A stretch of DNA of 10,915 nucleotides from Actinomycetota bacterium (GTDB lineage: Bacteria > Actinomycetota > Actinomycetes > Nanopelagicales > Nanopelagicaceae), in the NCBI GenBank assembly GCA_029978425.1, contig JAPOJL010000019.1, forward strand, positions 1 to 10,915. The letters are read 5' to 3'. Of this stretch, positions 9,176 to 10,915 are shown piece by piece. The notes under the pieces were generated by a model, which did no database searches, was not told the DNA's origin, and saw only the letters and a program-made list of their open reading frames with translations. The stretch's first letter is position 1; each line of letters opens with the position of its first letter. The position numbers were made by a program, and so were the translations under genes.

Positions 9176-9176
9176 T

Positions 9177-10463
9177 TTAGGCTTGTGCTTCTTCAGCCTT
9201 CTTCGGCGCAAGCGCTGCGATATCTACGACATTTCCTGATGCATCTTTTACTTTGACTCGCTCGAGCACGACAGCTAATCCTTTTGTTCGCGCTACTTCA
9301 GCCATCAACGTCGCAATCTGACCCGCTTGGGAGATTTGCTGCGCAAATTGATCGGGAGTCATCTGATATCGGGCTGCAGTGCGAATGAGGTACTCAGTAA
9401 GTTCGGATTCAGAGACTTGTACTTCTTCTGCTTTCACGATGGAGTCCAAAAGGAAGTCTCCCCGCACAGAACGTGTGATTTCTTCAGTTACCTCAGTGCG
9501 ATGAGTTTCGTCGTCAAGGCGATTTTCTTTTTCAAGATGATCATTAACTTCATCGTTCACGAGGTTTTCTGGGACCGGAATCTCAACGGTATCAAGGAGA
9601 AGTTTGAGCAGGTTGTCACGAGCTTGTGCACCTTGTTCCATAGCTTTCAAACGCTTGAGGCGTTCACGAACATCCGCTTCAAGTTCCTTCAAAGTTTCGA
9701 ATTCACTCGCTAACTTGGCAAATTCATCATTGAGGTCAGGAAGCTCACGCTTCTTGACTGCATTTAGAGTGACTTCTACTTCCCCAGTTTCGCCTTCTTG
9801 CATGCCTACCAAAGGAGCGTTGAACTTCTTTGTGTCGTTGACTTTCATTCCTTCAAGTGCGGCATCGAGGCCATCAATCATGCGATTGGAGCCAACTTCA
9901 TAGGAAATTCCATTTGCCGAACCACCATCAACTTCTTTTCCATCAACGCGCGCGATGAGATCTATCGATACAAAGTCTCCGGCTGCAGCATCTTTTTCGA
10001 CGGTAGTTAAAGTTCCAAAGCGAATTCGAAGCGCTTCAATCTGCTCCTCTACATCTTTATCTGTGACCGAAACATCGTCAACGCTAATTTCAATCTTGGA
10101 GAAATCTGGAAGTTTTATTTCGGGACGTACATCAACTTCAACTTCGAATTTCACAAGCTCGTTATCTTTGAGCTCCTTAATATCCACCGAAGGACGACCA
10201 ACTACGAGAACATCGTTTTCCCGTGCTGCTTGGGTGTAGAAATCTGGAAGCGCACTGTTGATCGCTTCGTCAAGAACTGCTCCGCGTCCGACACGTTGGT
10301 CAATCATGGCGCGAGGAACTTTTCCTTTACGGAAACCAGGAATGACAATTCTTTCGGAGATTGATTGATATGCGCGTTTTACATGTGGCTCGAGATCGTT
10401 GAAATCAACATCGATAGAGATACGGACACGTGTTGCAGAAATTGTTTCAACAGCGCTTTTCAC
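9177..10463 (-). CDS. tig: Trigger factor (ribosome-associated chaperone and prolyl isomerase)
   Basis: Trigger factor binds ribosomal protein L23 at the exit tunnel and shields nascent chains. The 428-aa protein has the three-part family layout. The N-terminal ribosome-binding domain carries the signature GFRKGKVP at residues 43-50. An FKBP-like prolyl isomerase domain spans about 160-240 (GDFVSIDL, then GSNRMIDGLDAALEGM). A helical substrate-binding C-terminal domain runs from about 245 to 405 and ends in an Ala/Lys/Glu-rich tail. The start is GTG at 10463-10461 with AGGAG (10468-10472) 4 nt upstream; the overlapping ATG at 10465 hits a stop at once. The gene begins 27 nt after the CCA of tRNA-Pro, too little for a full promoter, so it is probably co-transcribed with that tRNA. 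clpP1 follows after 105 nt. Confidence 0.97.
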   Translation of the reverse strand: MKSAVETISATRVRISIDVDFNDLEPHVKRAYQSISERIVIPGFRKGKVPRAMIDQRVGRGAVLDEAINSALPDFYTQAARENDVLVVGRPSVDIKELKDNELVKFEVEVDVRPEIKLPDFSKIEISVDDVSVTDKDVEEQIEALRIRFGTLTTVEKDAAAGDFVSIDLIARVDGKEVDGGSANGISYEVGSNRMIDGLDAALEGMKVNDTKKFNAPLVGMQEGETGEVEVTLNAVKKRELPDLNDEFAKLASEFETLKELEADVRERLKRLKAMEQGAQARDNLLKLLLDTVEIPVPENLVNDEVNDHLEKENRLDDETHRTEVTEEITRSVRGDFLLDSIVKAEEVQVSESELTEYLIRTAARYQMTPDQFAQQISQAGQIATLMAEVARTKGLAVVLERVKVKDASGNVVDIAALAPKKAEEAQA

Positions 10464-10490
10464 ATGACTCCTGACATATTTTCTTTATTC

Positions 10491-10566
10491 TGGTCGGGGC
10501 GGAGGGATTCGAACCCACGGTCTCCTGCTCCCAAAGCAGGCGCGCTAGCCACTACGCTACGCCCCG
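10491..10566 (-). tRNA. tRNA-Pro (anticodon UGG), CCA encoded
   Basis: The 76 nt fold as a full cloverleaf. The acceptor stem is CGGGGCG/CGCCCCG with discriminator A and an encoded CCA (10493-10491). The D stem is GCGT/GCGC. The anticodon stem is CCTGC/GCAGG with loop TTTGGGA and anticodon TGG at 10533-10531, so it reads proline codons. The variable loop is AGACC, and the T arm is GTGGG-TTCGAAT-CCCTC. The C1-G72 pair and A73 are normal for bacterial tRNA-Pro. One oddity is that the second T-stem pair (50-64) is U opposite U; all other stem positions pair. The gene lies 27 nt before tig on the same strand. I am sure of the type; whether the mismatch is native or an assembly error cannot be decided here. 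Confidence 0.96.
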
Positions 10567-10581
10567 CGGCGCAGGTTGCAG

Positions 10582-10587
10582 AGTCTA
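10582..10587 (-). promoter_or_regulatory. Candidate -10 element for tRNA-Pro and tig
   Basis: The minus strand carries TAGACT, matching the TAnnnT pattern of vegetative sigma factors, 15 nt before the first base of tRNA-Pro. That spacing predicts a start site with a short tRNA leader. No convincing -35 (TTGACA-like) is seen at 16-18 nt upstream. Since only 27 nt separate the tRNA from tig, this may drive both. Confidence 0.4.
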
Positions 10588-10612
10588 GATGAAAATTCGA
10601 ATTCCAATTACC

Positions 10613-10627
10613 TGAGCCGAAGGCTTA
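10613..10627. other. Small hairpin in the divergent tRNA spacer
   Basis: TGAGCC-GAA-GGCTTA can pair over six positions with one G-U in the plus sense. It lies between the candidate promoters of the two tRNAs. It is short and may be chance. Confidence 0.2.
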
Positions 10628-10632
10628 ACGGT

Positions 10633-10638
10633 TATTCT
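10633..10638 (+). promoter_or_regulatory. Candidate -10 element for tRNA-Gly
   Basis: TATTCT on the plus strand fits TAnnnT, and a start site 6-7 nt downstream would fall at about 10645, the first base of the hairpin at 10645-10673. The -35 region is poor. A TTGAGG at 10668-10673 could instead act as a -35, but no good -10 follows it. Confidence 0.25.
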
Positions 10639-10644
10639 GTGCCC

Positions 10645-10673
10645 CCTCAAGGAACGGGTAACCGCCCTTGAGG
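10645..10673 (+). other. Stable hairpin with GNRA-type loop upstream of tRNA-Gly
   Basis: An 8-bp outer stem CCTCAAGG/CCTTGAGG (10645-10652 with 10666-10673) encloses a small internal loop and an inner 3-bp stem CGG/CCG capped by GTAA (10658-10661). It sits in the spacer between divergent tRNA genes, 22 nt before tRNA-Gly, with no U run on either side. It could be a 5' leader structure of the tRNA-Gly transcript or a U-less terminator for transcription entering from the right on the minus strand. Confidence 0.5.
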
Positions 10674-10695
10674 AAACATCAGAAAACTGAACAGT

Positions 10696-10769
10696 GCGGG
10701 CGTAGCTCAATGGTAGAGCCCTAGCCTTCCAAGCTAGTTACGCGGTTTCGATTACCGTCGCCCGCTCCA
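10696..10769 (+). tRNA. tRNA-Gly (anticodon UCC), CCA encoded
   Basis: The 74 nt fold as a cloverleaf. The acceptor stem is GCGGGCG/CGCCCGC with discriminator U and encoded CCA (10767-10769). The D stem is GCTC/GAGC with a short loop AATGGTA. The anticodon stem is CTAGC/GCTAG with loop CTTCCAA and anticodon TCC at 10728-10730. The T arm is GCGGT-TTCGATT-ACCGT, closed by one G-U pair. The short D loop and U73 fit bacterial tRNA-Gly. It is the only plus-strand gene that can be firmly called and diverges from tRNA-Pro. Confidence 0.97.
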
Positions 10770-10779
10770 TTCATCTTTA

Positions 10780-10914
10780 TTAGGAGCTAGTCACGCTTCC
10801 AACCAAAGTAATGGAAGCGATACCAGACGCCAAGATCGAATCAGCGCCACCTGTTGTAGCTGTTCCGTCGATTAATGAAACGGCTAACGCAGAACCTCCA
10901 GCGCCGACAATGAT
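10780..10914 (-). CDS. C-terminal fragment of an unrecognised protein (5' part beyond window)
   Basis: Read on the minus strand, 10914-10783 is open for 44 codons and ends in TAA at 10782-10780. The peptide begins IIVGAGGSALAVSLIDG and ends SITLVGSVTSS. It is rich in Gly, Ala, Ser, Thr and branched aliphatics and has no charged residues except two Asp. This composition resembles a repetitive surface, structural or beta-rich domain, but I recognise no family. Codon choice (GCT, GGA, GGT, TCT, ATC) resembles the neighbouring genes, which favours real coding. The opposite strand is also open from an ATG at 10811 but has no ribosome site nearby. It would converge on the tRNA-Gly gene from the right. 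Low confidence because only the last residues are visible. Confidence 0.4.
   Translation of the reverse strand: MIVGAGGSALAVSLIDGTATTGGADSILASGIASITLVGSVTSS
10794..10819. terminator. Possible U-less terminator hairpin after tRNA-Gly
   Basis: CGCTTCCA and TGGAAGCG form an 8-bp perfect stem with a 10-nt loop, starting 25 nt after the tRNA-Gly CCA. No U tract follows. It also falls inside the probable minus-strand coding fragment, so the palindrome may serve both directions or be fortuitous. Confidence 0.3.
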
Positions 10915-10915
10915 G

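Noticed and set aside
10365..10592. 75-codon plus-strand frame containing SGRRDSNPRSPAPKAGALA
   Set aside because: This peptide is the familiar false translation of the antisense of a tRNA gene (here tRNA-Pro) joined to the antisense of the tig start.
10811..10915. Plus-strand frame from ATG beginning MEAIPDAKIESAPP
   Set aside because: No ribosome site within reach, and the minus strand over the same bases has more genome-like codon use; kept only as an alternative.
1..10915. Search for CRISPR arrays, insertion sequences, phage genes, toxin-antitoxin pairs and defence systems
   Set aside because: No regularly spaced repeats, transposase or integrase motifs, or terminal inverted repeats were found; apart from the right-edge fragment all genes are core housekeeping.

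Overview
The window looks like a conserved actinobacterial chromosome core. Every protein gene that can be firmly called lies on the minus strand. In transcription order (right to left) they are tRNA-Pro, tig, clpP1, clpP2, clpX, valS, folC, a DUF4233 membrane-protein gene, ndk, mreB and mreC; mreC is cut by the left edge. As I recall it, this matches the order around tig-clpP-clpX-valS-folC-ndk-mreBC in Streptomyces and relatives. Three traits point to Actinobacteria: two different ClpP subunits in tandem, the DUF4233 gene directly after folC, and a folC-DUF4233-ndk run. G+C is slightly under 50 % (sampled by eye), low for the phylum, and MreB/MreC are kept. My best inference is a streamlined freshwater actinobacterium of the acI/Nanopelagicales kind, but that placement is not proven by the sequence.

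Layout. Positions 1-1677 hold cell-shape genes (mreC partial, mreB). Positions 1689-2126 hold ndk. Positions 2136-3829 hold the DUF4233 gene and folC. Positions 3832-6420 hold valS. Positions 6442-9071 hold clpX, clpP2 and clpP1. Positions 9177-10463 hold trigger factor. Positions 10491-10566 hold tRNA-Pro(UGG) on the minus strand. Positions 10567-10695 are a divergent spacer with hairpins and candidate promoters. Positions 10696-10769 hold tRNA-Gly(UCC) on the plus strand. A probable 3' end of an unrecognised minus-strand gene fills the right edge. From clpX to mreC the genes are packed with gaps of 2-21 nt or a 1-nt overlap, and clpP1/clpP2 overlap in an ATGA. Only two gaps inside the cluster reach about 100 nt: tig-clpP1 (105 nt) and clpP2-clpX (108 nt). 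Each contains inverted repeats.

How the genes work together. Trigger factor folds nascent chains at the ribosome exit tunnel. ClpP1P2 with ClpX degrades unfolded or tagged proteins. ValRS charges tRNA-Val, FolC polyglutamylates folates, and Ndk balances nucleoside triphosphates. MreB/MreC organise lateral wall synthesis. The block is a growth and proteostasis neighbourhood rather than a specialised system.

I found no mobile element, CRISPR array, defence island or previously undescribed multi-gene system. The points worth checking are small: inverted repeats in the two clp-flanking gaps, a U-U mismatch in the T stem of tRNA-Pro, a tRNA-Pro only 27 nt upstream of tig, a stable hairpin at the predicted 5' end of the tRNA-Gly transcript, and the unidentified C-terminal coding fragment at the right edge.
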